In this document: positions 1 through 8,815 of the stretch, piece by piece
How positions within the stretch are numbered: position 1 is the stretch's first letter
Layout of the letters: every line of letters starts with the position of its first letter
Assembly (NCBI GenBank): GCA_002708445.1
Contig: PAOB01000006.1
Coordinates: 60,539 to 124,538 of the forward strand
Source of the DNA: Candidatus Arcticimaribacter sp.
GTDB lineage: Bacteria > Bacteroidota > Bacteroidia > Flavobacteriales > Flavobacteriaceae
Reading direction: 5' to 3'
Length of the DNA stretch: 64,000 nucleotides
Notes under the pieces: model-generated
What the model saw: the letters and a program-made list of their open reading frames with translations, nothing else
Database searches by the model: none
What the model was told of the DNA's origin: nothing
Made by a program: the position numbers and the translations under genes

Positions 1-59
1 AAGCATCTTTCGCTTATGTGCGGAGAAATTATGAAAATCTAAATATGTCATTTGATTAG
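1..59 (+). CDS. possible 3' end of an upstream plus-strand gene (partial)
   Basis: The third frame is open from the window edge to a TAG at 57-59 and would give about 18 residues ending in NLNMSFD. It would converge on the minus-strand gene that ends at 68. Nothing identifies the family, and another frame is also open to position 42, so this is only a possible gene end. Confidence 0.25.
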   Translation, partial: ASFAYVRRNYENLNMSFD

Positions 60-67
60 TTTTTGAT

Positions 68-565
68 CTAATAAAAGTCAGTATCCTCATATTCGCCCCC
101 TCCTAAATTATCTTCACTCAGGTAGTCGTTGGCATCGGAATTATTCTTTTCTGATAAAAAATCTTTTTGAGGTGCTTCCTCTGGCACCTCCCCTTGTGCA
201 AAAATCAGATTGGGGTAAAGTGTAGAGGGTTCTTGTTCTCCAATTTCCATCAGTTCAACAAAAAAAGTCCATAAAGCTAGAAAATCGTAAACATAAATCA
301 AATGATGATTTTCAGCATTAAAAATACTATCAACAGAAGCTTGACCCATGGGTTCAATACCTTCATCCATATCCAATAAAGGAATTTCTTCACCCTGTTC
401 CCATGCTTGATTTGTTTTGTAAAAAGAAGCCATTTCTCTTCCACCAAACCCAAAGGATTGAGCTATTGCGTAATGAAAATCCTCTAGAGTAGCTGATCCC
501 TCGATTTCGATATCTCTCAAGATATCTTCTTTGGCATCGAGAATAATTCTAAATCTGTAAATCAT
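68..565 (-). CDS. plasmid pRiA4b ORF-3-like protein (IS1096 passenger TnpR-like fold)
   Basis: A 165-residue soluble acidic protein. The N-terminal half (MIYRFRIIL, then LEDFHYAIAQSFGFGG near residues 28-43) resembles the pRiA4b ORF-3-like family, in which a beta strand leads into a 'LH..I..AFGW' helix. The last 35 residues are Glu/Asp-rich and low in complexity. No signal peptide or membrane segment is seen. The start overlaps the end of the heme A synthase gene by 17 bases, so the two are probably co-transcribed. The family is named after plasmid and transposon passengers, but this copy sits among chromosomal housekeeping genes and no mobile element is nearby. The molecular role is unknown. 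Confidence 0.7.
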   Translation of the reverse strand: MIYRFRIILDAKEDILRDIEIEGSATLEDFHYAIAQSFGFGGREMASFYKTNQAWEQGEEIPLLDMDEGIEPMGQASVDSIFNAENHHLIYVYDFLALWTFFVELMEIGEQEPSTLYPNLIFAQGEVPEEAPQKDFLSEKNNSDANDYLSEDNLGGGEYEDTDFY

Positions 566-1601
566 GACTATGGGTATTTAAGTTTTGAATGAAAAGTTGA
601 AATAAAAAATAAAGTTGTCCCCCGAACAACAGGGAGGCTAGAAGTAAATGCAAGGGTTGTGTGGCGATTGGAAAATCAAAATAATACATCAAAATCCCTG
701 TTAAAACTTCTGCGCCTAAAATCAGTATAACCCAGTTGTAAACTTGAAATCTAAGATTCATTTTTCGAATACTGTAAAATAGATAAGTGTTAATCAAAAC
801 CACGATTAGTGAAAAACTTCGATGCACATAAAATTTTATTGGAGCAGGATTTAACCATTTTACAGCTTGTTCCATACCGTGAAAATCAATTTGAATATCA
901 ATGAACTGTCGTACTTGTGTCCCAATACCGATTTGGATTAAAGTCAGAACAAATGCTATGATTCCTAATTTTTTAATTTTTGAAGTATCCGTATTTTCTG
1001 ATTCATCAGAAGAAGTTAGCGCATACAGGTAAACCAAAAAAGCAACAATCAACAAAGCCATAATCATGTGAAGACTAATTTTTGTAGGAAGCAAGTTAGA
1101 ATCTACAACAGTCTTACCTAGCCATGCCTGAAACCCCATTCCTAAGTTTACAAGCACAGAAAAAATTACAATCCTTTTTTTCTGTTTCCAATAACTAAAC
1201 GACAAGATTCCTACAATTAAGGTTGCTATTCCTGAAAGCGCTCCTGCCAATCTATTGATGAATTCAACCCAAGTATGAAAAGCATTGAAATGCGCATAAT
1301 GGTGTTTGGTGTAGGTTTCCCAATTGGATTCAGAATATTTATTTGTACTGGTAAAGTCCTTTTTGGCTACTTGTAAACTTTCATTCACAATGATTACCTC
1401 TCCAGTTTTGTAGTTGTGTTCAGAAATCCAATCCAATTGTCCTCTTTCAGTAGGTGGAATAAGGTAACCAAAACACTTTGGCCAGTCGGGGCAACCCATT
1501 CCACTTCCAGTTACTCTAACAATTGCACCAGCAGCGATAACGATGTAAACCAACACCAATGAAACCCCAACCCAAAAACGAAATCTTTTTTTCATAAGCA
1601 T
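549..1601 (-). CDS. ctaA: heme A synthase (CtaA/COX15 family)
   Basis: A polytopic membrane protein of 350 residues that oxidises the C8 methyl group of heme O to make heme A for aa3-type cytochrome oxidase. The first membrane helix (about 9-28) runs into a GSGMGCPDWPKC segment whose cysteines, C37 and C43, match the extracytoplasmic pair of Bacillus CtaA. Candidate heme-ligand histidines lie at 100-109 (HHYAHFNAFH) and in later helices (LHMIMALL, YVHRSFSLI, QPLHLLLASL). A hydrophilic loop of about 60 residues precedes the first histidine cluster. The ATG shares one base with the stop of the CCA-adding enzyme gene (TAATG), which suggests coupled translation. No oxidase subunit gene is in the window. 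Confidence 0.92.
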   Translation of the reverse strand: MLMKKRFRFWVGVSLVLVYIVIAAGAIVRVTGSGMGCPDWPKCFGYLIPPTERGQLDWISEHNYKTGEVIIVNESLQVAKKDFTSTNKYSESNWETYTKHHYAHFNAFHTWVEFINRLAGALSGIATLIVGILSFSYWKQKKRIVIFSVLVNLGMGFQAWLGKTVVDSNLLPTKISLHMIMALLIVAFLVYLYALTSSDESENTDTSKIKKLGIIAFVLTLIQIGIGTQVRQFIDIQIDFHGMEQAVKWLNPAPIKFYVHRSFSLIVVLINTYLFYSIRKMNLRFQVYNWVILILGAEVLTGILMYYFDFPIATQPLHLLLASLLFGGQLYFLFQLFIQNLNTHSHDLQI

Positions 1602-3034
1602 TAATTTTTAACAAATTTCAATCCTAGTTTTTCTCCTTCTTTTTTCATCAACTCAAATGCAGCGTCGAATTCATTGGTAATTTCTCCTTCCAAAATGGCT
1701 TCTTTTATTGCCTCTTTGATTTGTCCAATAGCTTTAGAAGGCTTGAGATTAAATGACTTCATAATGATTTCTCCCGAAACAGGCGGCTGAAAATTTCTGA
1801 TATGATCCCGTTCTTCTACTTCTTCAATTTTTTTGCGAACAATTTTGAAGTTGTTGTGATACTTGTTAAATCGCTTTGGATTTTTTGTTGTAATGTCTGC
1901 TTCACAAAGGGTAATCAAGTCATTGATGTGGTCTCCAGCATCAAAAATAAGCCTCCTAACGGCGGAGTCTGTAACCAAATCTTCAGCAATTACAATAGGT
2001 CTTGAACTCATAAGCACCATTTTTTGAACGAATTTCATTTTGTCGTTCAAAGGCATTTTTAAACGTTTAAACAATTTGTAAACCATTTTAGCCCCTACAA
2101 ATTCGTGACCGTGGAATGTCCAACCGTTTTTTTTATGGAAGCGTTTGGTTGGTGCTTTTCCAATATCGTGAAGCAATGCTGCCCATCGAAGCCATAAATT
2201 ATCTGTGTTTGGACAAATATTATCAACAACCTCAAAGGTGTGAAAAAAATTATCTTTGTGTGTTTGTCCCTCTACCTCTTCAATCCCTTTTAAATCGATC
2301 AATTCTGGAAGCAGAAGAGGGAGAATTTTTACTTTGTCAAGTAAAAGAAATCCAAGCGATGGAGCGTCGCACAGCATTATTTTGTGAAGCTCATCTACAC
2401 ATCTTTCTTTGGTAATTATGGAGATTCGTTCCGCGTGTTCTTTAATGGCATCCAGTGATTTTTTTTCAATCACAAAATCCAGTTGAGAAGCAAAACGGAC
2501 AGCGCGAAGCATTCTCAATGGGTCATCGGAATAGGTAATCCCGGGTTCTAAGGGTGTTCTAAGGATTCCATTTTCTAAATCTTCAATTCCATTAAAGGGA
2601 TCTAGTAACTTCCCATAGGTTTCCTTATTCAGGCTTATTGCTAAAGCATTTATGGTAAAGTCTCTTCTTTTTTGATCATCTTCCAAACTCCCTTGAGTTA
2701 TTTTAGGGTTGCGACTTTCGGGAGCATAAGACTCCTTTCGTGCTCCAACAAATTCTAAAGTAATATCCTCCCATTTGAGCATCGCAGTTCCGTAGGTTTT
2801 AAAAACCTGAACTTTTGAAGCCTTTTTTAGTTTTTTTTGAAGTGCCTGAGCTAGCTCAATTCCCGATCCAATAACTACAATATCAATATCGGTCTGATTT
2901 CTATTCCGATTGAGTAAATGATCTCGAACAAATCCACCAATCACATAGGTTTCCAATTGGAGTTCATCCGCAGTTTCTTGAACAGTTTTGAAAAGCTCTG
3001 TGTTTAAGATGGCGTTAAATTTTTTCTTCAACAT
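1601..3034 (-). CDS. cca: CCA tRNA nucleotidyltransferase with HD domain
   Basis: A 477-residue class II nucleotidyltransferase that builds or repairs the CCA 3' end of tRNAs. Visible motifs: VIGGFVRDHLL (about 31-41), the metal-binding TDIDIVVIG (about 48-56), RRDFTINALA (about 123-132), and the tRNA-binding region DPLRMLRAVRFASQL (about 170). An HD phosphohydrolase domain follows (LLHDIGKAP), as in many bacterial CCA enzymes with 2',3'-phosphatase activity. The length fits the HD-containing subgroup. It lies two bases downstream of the threonylcarbamoyl-AMP synthase gene, another tRNA-modifying enzyme. Pure poly(A) polymerase activity cannot be excluded from sequence, but the HD domain favours CCA addition. 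Confidence 0.93.
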   Translation of the reverse strand: MLKKKFNAILNTELFKTVQETADELQLETYVIGGFVRDHLLNRNRNQTDIDIVVIGSGIELAQALQKKLKKASKVQVFKTYGTAMLKWEDITLEFVGARKESYAPESRNPKITQGSLEDDQKRRDFTINALAISLNKETYGKLLDPFNGIEDLENGILRTPLEPGITYSDDPLRMLRAVRFASQLDFVIEKKSLDAIKEHAERISIITKERCVDELHKIMLCDAPSLGFLLLDKVKILPLLLPELIDLKGIEEVEGQTHKDNFFHTFEVVDNICPNTDNLWLRWAALLHDIGKAPTKRFHKKNGWTFHGHEFVGAKMVYKLFKRLKMPLNDKMKFVQKMVLMSSRPIVIAEDLVTDSAVRRLIFDAGDHINDLITLCEADITTKNPKRFNKYHNNFKIVRKKIEEVEERDHIRNFQPPVSGEIIMKSFNLKPSKAIGQIKEAIKEAILEGEITNEFDAAFELMKKEGEKLGLKFVKN

Positions 3035-3036
3035 AC

Positions 3037-3594
3037 TCAGGCTCTCAATGTTTTGAAATTCCCCTCAGCGTCAATCGATATTAAAGTCGATGGGCTGGTT
3101 CTGGTTTCTTTTGTTTTCAAAGTTACAATATGGTCAACTCCTTCCAAAATTGCTCGATCAATTTCTTTAAATTCTTTTGGACTTGGTGAGTTGCTAATGT
3201 TTGCAGATGTTGAAACAATGGGTTTCCCAAATCTTTTAATTAGTTTTCTACAAAATTCATCTTGAACAATTCGAATGCCAACACTTCCGTTTTCAGCTTT
3301 TAAATTTGCTGCCACTTCATTTACATTGGGATAAATTACAGTGGTAGGTTTGTCAGCCAAAGCAACTTTTTTGATTTTCTCATTCAGATTTCCTGTAATC
3401 AATTCCAGCATTTTAAGATCAGAAACAAGACAGATCAGAGCCTTACCATCTTCTCTTTTTTTTAGGGCATAGACTTTTTTTATTGCTTCAGAATTTGTAG
3501 CATCGCATCCAATTCCCCATATGGTATCAGTAGGGTAGAGGAGCGTGCCTCCTTGGGCTAGTACTTCGCAACCTTCATTCACAAAAGTTTCCAT
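3037..3594 (-). CDS. tsaC: L-threonylcarbamoyladenylate synthase (Sua5/YciO/YrdC family)
   Basis: Makes threonylcarbamoyl-AMP from threonine, bicarbonate and ATP, the first step of the t6A37 modification of ANN-decoding tRNAs. The protein has 185 residues, a single YrdC domain with no Sua5 C-terminal extension. Typical segments are TLLYPTDTIWGIGCDAT (about 17-33), the basic KKREDGKALICLVSD loop (about 46-60) and KPIVSTSANIS (about 124-134). It starts 14 bases after the dapD stop on the same strand and ends two bases before the cca start. The order dapD-tsaC-cca-ctaA looks like one leftward transcript. Confidence 0.9.
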   Translation of the reverse strand: METFVNEGCEVLAQGGTLLYPTDTIWGIGCDATNSEAIKKVYALKKREDGKALICLVSDLKMLELITGNLNEKIKKVALADKPTTVIYPNVNEVAANLKAENGSVGIRIVQDEFCRKLIKRFGKPIVSTSANISNSPSPKEFKEIDRAILEGVDHIVTLKTKETRTSPSTLISIDAEGNFKTLRA

Positions 3595-3608
3595 TTGCTT
3601 TGAATAAA

Positions 3609-4415
3609 CTAAACAGCAACGTTGTGTTCTCTTAAAGCGTCGTTTAAAGAGGTCTTCTTATTGGTACTTTCTTTGCGTTTTCCAATAATCAAAGCACAAG
3701 GGACTTGGTATTCACCAGCATTAAATTGCTTGGGATATGTACCCGGAATTACAACAGATCGAGCAGGAACTCTACCCTTGTATTGTACAGCTTCATCTCC
3801 ACTTACATCAATTATTTTTGTAGAGCCAGTAAGCACAACATTTGCACCCAAAACGGCTTCACGTTCAACGTGAACCCCCTCTACTACAATACAACGAGAA
3901 CCGATAAAAGCATCGTCTTCAATGATAACGGGAGCAGCTTGTAGTGGCTCTAAAACTCCTCCAATTCCAACACCACCACTCAGGTGAACATTTTTCCCAA
4001 TTTGAGCACAACTCCCTACGGTTGCCCATGTATCTACCATAGAACCCGAGTCAACATAAGCTCCAATATTAACATAACTGGGCATCATAATAACTCCAGA
4101 TGCTATGTAGGCTCCTTGTCTTGCAACAGCATGAGGTACTACTCGGATGCCTTTAGCTGCATAATCTTTCTTGAGTGGCATTTTATCGTGGAACTCCATA
4201 GGCCCAGAATGCAAGGTTTCCATTTTTTGAATTGGAAAGTAAAGCACAACCGCTTTTTTCACCCACTCGTTTACTTGCCAACCCTCAGAGCTAGGTTCGG
4301 CAACACGAAGATTACCCTCATCCAATTGGGTAATGATCGAACGGATTGCGTTTTGTGTTTCTTCTTGTTCCAGTAGGCTTCGGTCTTCCCAAGCCGCTTC
4401 TATGATTGCTCTCAT
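3609..4415 (-). CDS. dapD: 2,3,4,5-tetrahydropyridine-2,6-dicarboxylate N-succinyltransferase
   Basis: A lysine/meso-diaminopimelate pathway enzyme that succinylates tetrahydrodipicolinate with succinyl-CoA. The 268-residue length is usual for DapD. A helical N-terminal domain (about 1-100) is followed by a left-handed beta-helix of hexapeptide repeats (about 105-230), seen in runs such as VNIGAYVDSGSMVDTWATVG and GGVGIGGVLEP. The C-terminus (CALIIGKRKEST) is also characteristic. It is the first gene of the leftward block. A TAAATTTG element lies 22 bases before the ATG, opposite the divergent ruvX promoter. dapB, acting just before it in the pathway, is at 42.7-43.4 kb. Confidence 0.95.
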   Translation of the reverse strand: MRAIIEAAWEDRSLLEQEETQNAIRSIITQLDEGNLRVAEPSSEGWQVNEWVKKAVVLYFPIQKMETLHSGPMEFHDKMPLKKDYAAKGIRVVPHAVARQGAYIASGVIMMPSYVNIGAYVDSGSMVDTWATVGSCAQIGKNVHLSGGVGIGGVLEPLQAAPVIIEDDAFIGSRCIVVEGVHVEREAVLGANVVLTGSTKIIDVSGDEAVQYKGRVPARSVVIPGTYPKQFNAGEYQVPCALIIGKRKESTNKKTSLNDALREHNVAV

Positions 4416-4437
4416 TAAAATGATCTTAAATTTTGCA

Positions 4438-4445
4438 CAAATTTA
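4438..4445 (-). promoter_or_regulatory. -7 promoter element (TAAATTTG) for dapD
   Basis: An exact match to the Bacteroidota -7 consensus TAnnTTTG on the minus strand, 22 bases upstream of the dapD ATG, in the divergent region shared with ruvX. No clear TTG (-33) element is seen at the usual spacing. Confidence 0.45.
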
Positions 4446-4499
4446 CGCCTTTTGCTCGACTTTATTTTGGTTTTTTTACATGAAGACAACAAGGAGACG

Positions 4500-4507
4500 T
4501 ATATTTG
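4500..4507 (+). promoter_or_regulatory. -7 promoter element (TATATTTG) directly before ruvX
   Basis: An exact TAnnTTTG match that ends three bases before the ruvX ATG at 4511. With transcription starting about 5-7 bases after the element, the mRNA would have almost no leader. The -33 element is weak. Confidence 0.45.
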
Positions 4508-4510
4508 CAC

Positions 4511-4936
4511 ATGGCAGAAATTATTGCAATTGATTTTGGAACCAAACGCACCGGAATTGCCGCAACCGATCCCTTACAGATCGTTGCATCAGGTCTGGTA
4601 ACGCTTCCAACTCAACACGTAATTCCTTACTTAGTCAACTACCTTAAGAGCCATGAGGTGGAAAGCTGTGTTGTGGGTCAGCCCAAAAGACAGGACGGTA
4701 CCTTCTCCGAAGTAGAAACTGAAATCAAGAAGTTCATACAAAATTTGAAAACCAAATTACCCGAACTAGAAGTGAGTCGGTTTGACGAGCGTTTTACCTC
4801 AAAAATGGCTTTTCAAACCCTGATTGATTCTGGAGTAAAAAAGAAAACCAGACAAGAGAAAGGATTGATTGATAAAATTAGTGCAACCCTTATCTTGCAG
4901 TCCTATTTAGAAGCACAAAACAACAATTGTTTATGA
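4511..4936 (+). CDS. ruvX: Holliday junction resolvase-like nuclease (YqgF/RuvX)
   Basis: A 141-residue RNase H-fold protein proposed to act on 16S rRNA 5' maturation and on branched DNA. Signatures are IAIDFGTKRTGIA near the N-terminus (the catalytic Asp in DFGTKRTG), VVGQPKRQDGT (about 58-68), and FDERFTSKMA (about 96-105) with the conserved Glu. The ATG at 4511 is preferred over an in-frame codon six bases upstream, because homologs begin near this point and a TATATTTG promoter box lies immediately before it. The stop overlaps the def start (ATGA), so ruvX, def, DUF5606 and mazG probably form one transcript. Confidence 0.9.
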   Translation: MAEIIAIDFGTKRTGIAATDPLQIVASGLVTLPTQHVIPYLVNYLKSHEVESCVVGQPKRQDGTFSEVETEIKKFIQNLKTKLPELEVSRFDERFTSKMAFQTLIDSGVKKKTRQEKGLIDKISATLILQSYLEAQNNNCL

Positions 4937-5520
4937 TATTACCCATAGTAGCATACGGCACTCCCGTATTAAAAAAAGAAGGCAAAAACATAACAAAAGA
5001 TTATCCAAACCTCGATCAGTTCATAGCCGATATGTGGGAAACCATGTACAAAGCTAATGGGGTTGGATTAGCGGCTCCTCAAGTTGGAGTCGCAATTCGT
5101 CTTTTCGTGGTCGATGCATCGCCCTTTGCCGAGGACGAAGAATTAAGTGATGAAGAAAGAGAACAACTGATTGGGTTCAAAAAAGTATTCATAAACCCCG
5201 AGCTTGAAGAATCGGGAGAGGAATGGGTGTTCAACGAGGGGTGTTTAAGTATCCCAGAAGTTCGGGAGGATATTTATCGCCAAGAAGAAATACACATTAC
5301 CTATTTTGATGAAAACTTTAAAGAACACAAAGAAATTTTTACAGGATTACCTGCCCGGGTAATTCAACATGAATACGACCACATTGAGGGCATTTTGTTT
5401 ACAGATAAGCTGTCTCCACTAAAAAAAAGATTAATTAAAGGAAAATTAAATAATATTGCAAAAGGAAACATTCAAGTAGATTACAAAATGCGTTTTCCTT
5501 TAGCGTCCAAAAAAAGATAA
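4933..5520 (+). CDS. def: peptide deformylase
   Basis: Removes the formyl group from nascent protein N-termini; a metalloenzyme. All three motifs are present: GVGLAAPQVG (motif 1), EGCLSIPEVRED (motif 2, with the metal-binding Cys) and QHEYDHIEGILF (motif 3, HExxH). The insertion between motifs 1 and 2 contains FAEDEELSDEEREQL, acidic and common in Bacteroidota deformylases. The ATG at 4933 overlaps the ruvX TGA in an ATGA arrangement, so translational coupling is likely. The product has 195 residues, within the normal range. Confidence 0.96.
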   Translation: MILPIVAYGTPVLKKEGKNITKDYPNLDQFIADMWETMYKANGVGLAAPQVGVAIRLFVVDASPFAEDEELSDEEREQLIGFKKVFINPELEESGEEWVFNEGCLSIPEVREDIYRQEEIHITYFDENFKEHKEIFTGLPARVIQHEYDHIEGILFTDKLSPLKKRLIKGKLNNIAKGNIQVDYKMRFPLASKKR

Positions 5521-5530
5521 ACACCCCCTT

Positions 5531-5965
5531 ATGGAATTAGATAAAATAATAGCAATATCAGGTCGCCCAGGTCTTTATGAAGTTCAGGTTCAAACTCGAA
5601 GCGGATTTATTGCACATTCATTGATTGACGGAAAGAGAATCACAGCATCCATTCGTGATCAAGTAAGTTTGTTATCCGAAATCAACATCTATGGATTGCA
5701 GACAGAGGTTCCTTTAGCTGAAGTTTTTCAAAAAATGCTCGCTCTTGAAAATGGGGCAAAATGTACAGTAAAGCCCAAAGCTCCCGCATCGAATTTAGAA
5801 GCCTATTTTTTTGAGGTTTTTCAAGACTACGATGAGGATCGCGTGTATCCTAGCGATATCAAAAAAATCATTCAATGGTACAATATTCTGATCGATAAAG
5901 GACTTCTTACCGCAGAAGCATCTGAGGTTCAAGAAGAGGAGAACTCCACAACTAAAGAACAATGA
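5531..5965 (+). CDS. DUF5606 domain-containing protein
   Basis: A 144-residue soluble protein without signal peptide. The first 60 residues (MELDKIIAISGRPGLYEVQV, then a basic GKRITASIRDQVSLLSEINI segment) match the DUF5606 family of Bacteroidota, which I know only as conserved and uncharacterised. The C-terminus is acidic and Gln/Glu-rich. It lies 10 bases after def, and its stop overlaps the mazG start (ATGA). Its position between def and mazG recurs in flavobacteria and suggests a link to translation or nucleotide quality control, but this is only context. No catalytic motif is evident. Confidence 0.8.
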   Translation: MELDKIIAISGRPGLYEVQVQTRSGFIAHSLIDGKRITASIRDQVSLLSEINIYGLQTEVPLAEVFQKMLALENGAKCTVKPKAPASNLEAYFFEVFQDYDEDRVYPSDIKKIIQWYNILIDKGLLTAEASEVQEEENSTTKEQ

Positions 5966-6738
5966 ATTCAAGAGGCCAACAGCTCGAGGCCATAAACCGT
6001 TTGCTAACCATTATGGACGAATTGCGTGAGCAATGCCCCTGGGATAAGAAGCAAACCTTTGAATCCTTACGTCATTTGACAATCGAAGAAACCTATGAGC
6101 TGAGTGATGCGATCTTGGATCGCAATTTGGAGGAGATCAAAAATGAATTGGGGGATTTATTACTCCACATTGCCTTTTATTCCAAATTGGGAAGCGAAGA
6201 AAAAACTTTTGACATTGCCGATGTAGCGCATAGTATTTCCGAGAAATTAATTCACAGACATCCCCATATTTATGGAGACGTGCAAGTGCAAGACGAAGAG
6301 GAAGTTAAAAAAAACTGGGAAGCCCTAAAACTCAAAGAAGGAAAAAAGTCTGTTTTGGAAGGGGTACCCAAAGGACTCCCAGCCTTGGTAAAAGCCCATC
6401 GTATTCAAGACAAAGCAGCAGGGGTAGGTTTTGATTGGGAACAACCCGATCAAGTATGGGAAAAAGTGCAAGAGGAGCTCGTTGAGTTCAATACAGAAAT
6501 TAAAAAGGGTTCTTCAAAAGATCGAGAAGCCGAATTTGGAGACCTGTTGTTCTCAATGATCAATTACGCTCGTTTTCTAAAGGTTAACCCCGATACTGCC
6601 TTAGAACGAACCAACCAAAAATTCACTAAACGCTTTCAATATCTCGAAGCCAAAGCAAAAGAATTGGGAAAAACATTACAGCAAATGAGCTTGGCTGAAA
6701 TGGATGTTTATTGGGAAGAAGCAAAGAAAGAAAATTAG
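5962..6738 (+). CDS. mazG: nucleoside triphosphate pyrophosphohydrolase MazG
   Basis: Hydrolyses NTPs to NMP and pyrophosphate, thought to clear aberrant nucleotides and to affect ppGpp levels under stress. The protein has 258 residues and two MazG domains, as in E. coli MazG. The N-terminal domain shows CPWDKKQTFESLRHLTIEET and the metal-binding EExYE/D pattern (IEETYELSDAI, then ELGDLLLHIAFY). The C-terminal domain repeats it (EELVEFNTEI, then EFGDLLFSMINYARF). Its ATG lies inside the DUF5606 stop (ATGA). The gene converges with the DUF349 gene across an 80-base gap in which I see no strong terminator hairpin. Confidence 0.94.
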   Translation: MNSRGQQLEAINRLLTIMDELREQCPWDKKQTFESLRHLTIEETYELSDAILDRNLEEIKNELGDLLLHIAFYSKLGSEEKTFDIADVAHSISEKLIHRHPHIYGDVQVQDEEEVKKNWEALKLKEGKKSVLEGVPKGLPALVKAHRIQDKAAGVGFDWEQPDQVWEKVQEELVEFNTEIKKGSSKDREAEFGDLLFSMINYARFLKVNPDTALERTNQKFTKRFQYLEAKAKELGKTLQQMSLAEMDVYWEEAKKEN

Positions 6739-6818
6739 GATTTTAATGAAATAATTTGTTTTTTAATTTATTATGCCTCAAATAAAATAAAACAATAACT
6801 CTTTGAAAATTTCAAAAA

Positions 6819-8738
6819 TTAATCCTCGTTTTCTTCTTGTAATTCTTCTGAAGAGGCGTCATTTTCAGCAGCTTCACTTTGTTTTTTTAAAGCTCTCGAA
6901 AGACTTTTGATTTGGTTGAGTTTGGTTTTCCATTGCTCAATTTTATGATTTAGCTTTTCAATCTTAGAGTTGACTTCCTGGACTACTGGATTTTCACTTG
7001 ATGTAGAACTGAAAAAGGCTAAATTATTTTGAAGTTGGATCAATTCTGTATTGGATTCTTCAATTTTTTTATTGAGCAAAATGTGTTCCTTGTTCAACCC
7101 TTCTTGGTTGTCTTTGAGTAAAATGAGATCAGTTTTAAAACGTGCTGCTTGTTTTTCTTCATCTGTTAGTTTGGTTTTATCCCAAAGGCTACTCAAGAAA
7201 TTCTTGTACTCATTTTTCAATTTATCGTTTACTCCTTGCGATGGATTCCCTATTTCTTCCCATTGAGCAAATGCGTGATTGATGTATTCAATCAAAGCCT
7301 CTGTTTCTGTTGGAGCGTCTTTTGTTTTGAAAGCCTCAAAATAGTTTCGCTTTGCTTTTATGATTGCTTGATCTTCTGGAGTAAAAGCATCTTCTTTGTT
7401 TTTTATGCGATCAAAATAGAGATCCGTATTTTTTTTGAATTCTTCCCACAGTTGGTTAGAAATTTTTCGGGATATTCTCCCCGTCTTTTTCCACTCTACC
7501 TGAATAGCTTTCATTCTGTTGATGTAGGATCGCCAATCTGAACTATCAAGTATGGACTTCACTTCTTCAATCAAAGCCTTTTTTTGTTCGATATTAACTT
7601 TTTCTTCCTTCTTTTTGTCTTTGTAAAATTGGTTTTTTTGATGGTTAAAGTTTTTTAATACCAAGCGGAATTCATTCCAAATTTCTTTGTTTTGAGTTCT
7701 GGGAATTCTACCGATGGTGTGGAACTCTTCTTTCAGTGTGTTTACCTTTTTGAGGGCATTTTGCCATGCATTATGATTGTTGAGATTGTTGGCGTAGAGT
7801 TCTTGAATATCAACCAGTATTTTTCTTTTTTTCTCCAGATTCTCTTGAAGAATGGCATCAATATTTTTGTTGTATTCGTTTTTTCGTACGTGAATTTTTG
7901 AAGTAGCTTCCTGAAAGCGTTTCCAAAGTTCTTCACGGTGTTCTCGGGCAACGGGACCCAGATCATTTTTCCAGTTGCGGTGTAAGACATTCAGTTCACG
8001 GATTGCTACAATGACATCTTGATGATCGACAAGTGCTTCTGCGTGCTCGATTAACTTTAATTTTTCTTGGTAGTTGTGTTTGAAATCTTTGTCTCTCAGG
8101 GCACGATCTAAATGTAGGAAGTCATAAAAACGCTCCACATGATGTTTGTAGGTTTCCCAAATGTTGTTACTCTCTGCTCTGGGTACAGAGCCTGTATTGT
8201 GCCAGCTTTCTTGAAGAGCTCTGAATTCCTTGTAATTATTGGTGTTGTTTTCACTTATTCCAATCAATGCTTTGATGCGTTCTATGATTTCAAGACGTTT
8301 TTCTAGATTTTCTTTTTGACTTTTTTCTTGAGCCTTGAAATGAATTCTTTTATTTTTTTTGTAATCTCGGTGGAGTGCGTTGAATTCTTTTTTGTAGTTC
8401 GGGCTAAATTCAAAATCAAGGTCATTCCCATATTGATCGACATATTCCTTTTTTTTCTCACCTAAAATTTTATCGAAACGAGTGTTAAATTGTGAAATAA
8501 TCTCTTGAATTTCTTTCCCTTTTTTTGTCCACTGATCTGAGTTGATTAATTTCTTTAAAACGTCCGGATAGGCTTCAAGTTCGAGCACATCGAAATTGAT
8601 TTCTTTTTTGACCGTTTTGGGTTCAGTCTCAGAAATACCAGCTTGTTTTTTTTCACTGGGGTTCGTGTTGATATCAGAAGTCATCTTGAGCCTCTCTTCT
8701 AAATTAGATTCATTAGGTTCAGTAGGTTTTTCCATCAT
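6819..8738 (-). CDS. DUF349 repeat protein
   Basis: A 639-residue, highly charged, predominantly helical cytoplasmic protein. It contains about five or six tandem DUF349 units, each with a pattern like 'W..TG.VPR..N..IWE.F' (examples: WHNTGSVPRAESNNIWETYK, FHTIGRIPRTQNKEIWNEF, WKKTGRISRKISNQLWEEF). Residues 1-50 are polar and low in complexity, and the last 100 residues look like coiled coil with an acidic end. The function of DUF349 proteins is not established. Neighbouring aroE lies 77 bases upstream on the same strand, an order I recognise from flavobacteria. Confidence 0.88.
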   Translation of the reverse strand: MMEKPTEPNESNLEERLKMTSDINTNPSEKKQAGISETEPKTVKKEINFDVLELEAYPDVLKKLINSDQWTKKGKEIQEIISQFNTRFDKILGEKKKEYVDQYGNDLDFEFSPNYKKEFNALHRDYKKNKRIHFKAQEKSQKENLEKRLEIIERIKALIGISENNTNNYKEFRALQESWHNTGSVPRAESNNIWETYKHHVERFYDFLHLDRALRDKDFKHNYQEKLKLIEHAEALVDHQDVIVAIRELNVLHRNWKNDLGPVAREHREELWKRFQEATSKIHVRKNEYNKNIDAILQENLEKKRKILVDIQELYANNLNNHNAWQNALKKVNTLKEEFHTIGRIPRTQNKEIWNEFRLVLKNFNHQKNQFYKDKKKEEKVNIEQKKALIEEVKSILDSSDWRSYINRMKAIQVEWKKTGRISRKISNQLWEEFKKNTDLYFDRIKNKEDAFTPEDQAIIKAKRNYFEAFKTKDAPTETEALIEYINHAFAQWEEIGNPSQGVNDKLKNEYKNFLSSLWDKTKLTDEEKQAARFKTDLILLKDNQEGLNKEHILLNKKIEESNTELIQLQNNLAFFSSTSSENPVVQEVNSKIEKLNHKIEQWKTKLNQIKSLSRALKKQSEAAENDASSEELQEENED

Positions 8739-8815
8739 CAGTTTTATTTATGTGTACAATTAAAGTAAGCAAGTACTCTTATTACAGGTAAAATTTACGA
8801 AAAAAAATATTAAAC

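Noticed and set aside
3861..3875. A parS-like sequence (GTTCACGTTGAAC on the minus strand)
   Set aside because: It lies inside dapD, misses several consensus bases and is distant from parAB.
3984..4376. A 130-codon antisense ORF across dapD
   Set aside because: It is opposite a gene with clear family motifs and has no protein-like composition or start context.
6739..6818. A bidirectional terminator between mazG and the DUF349 gene
   Set aside because: No stem of convincing strength can be drawn in the 80 bases.
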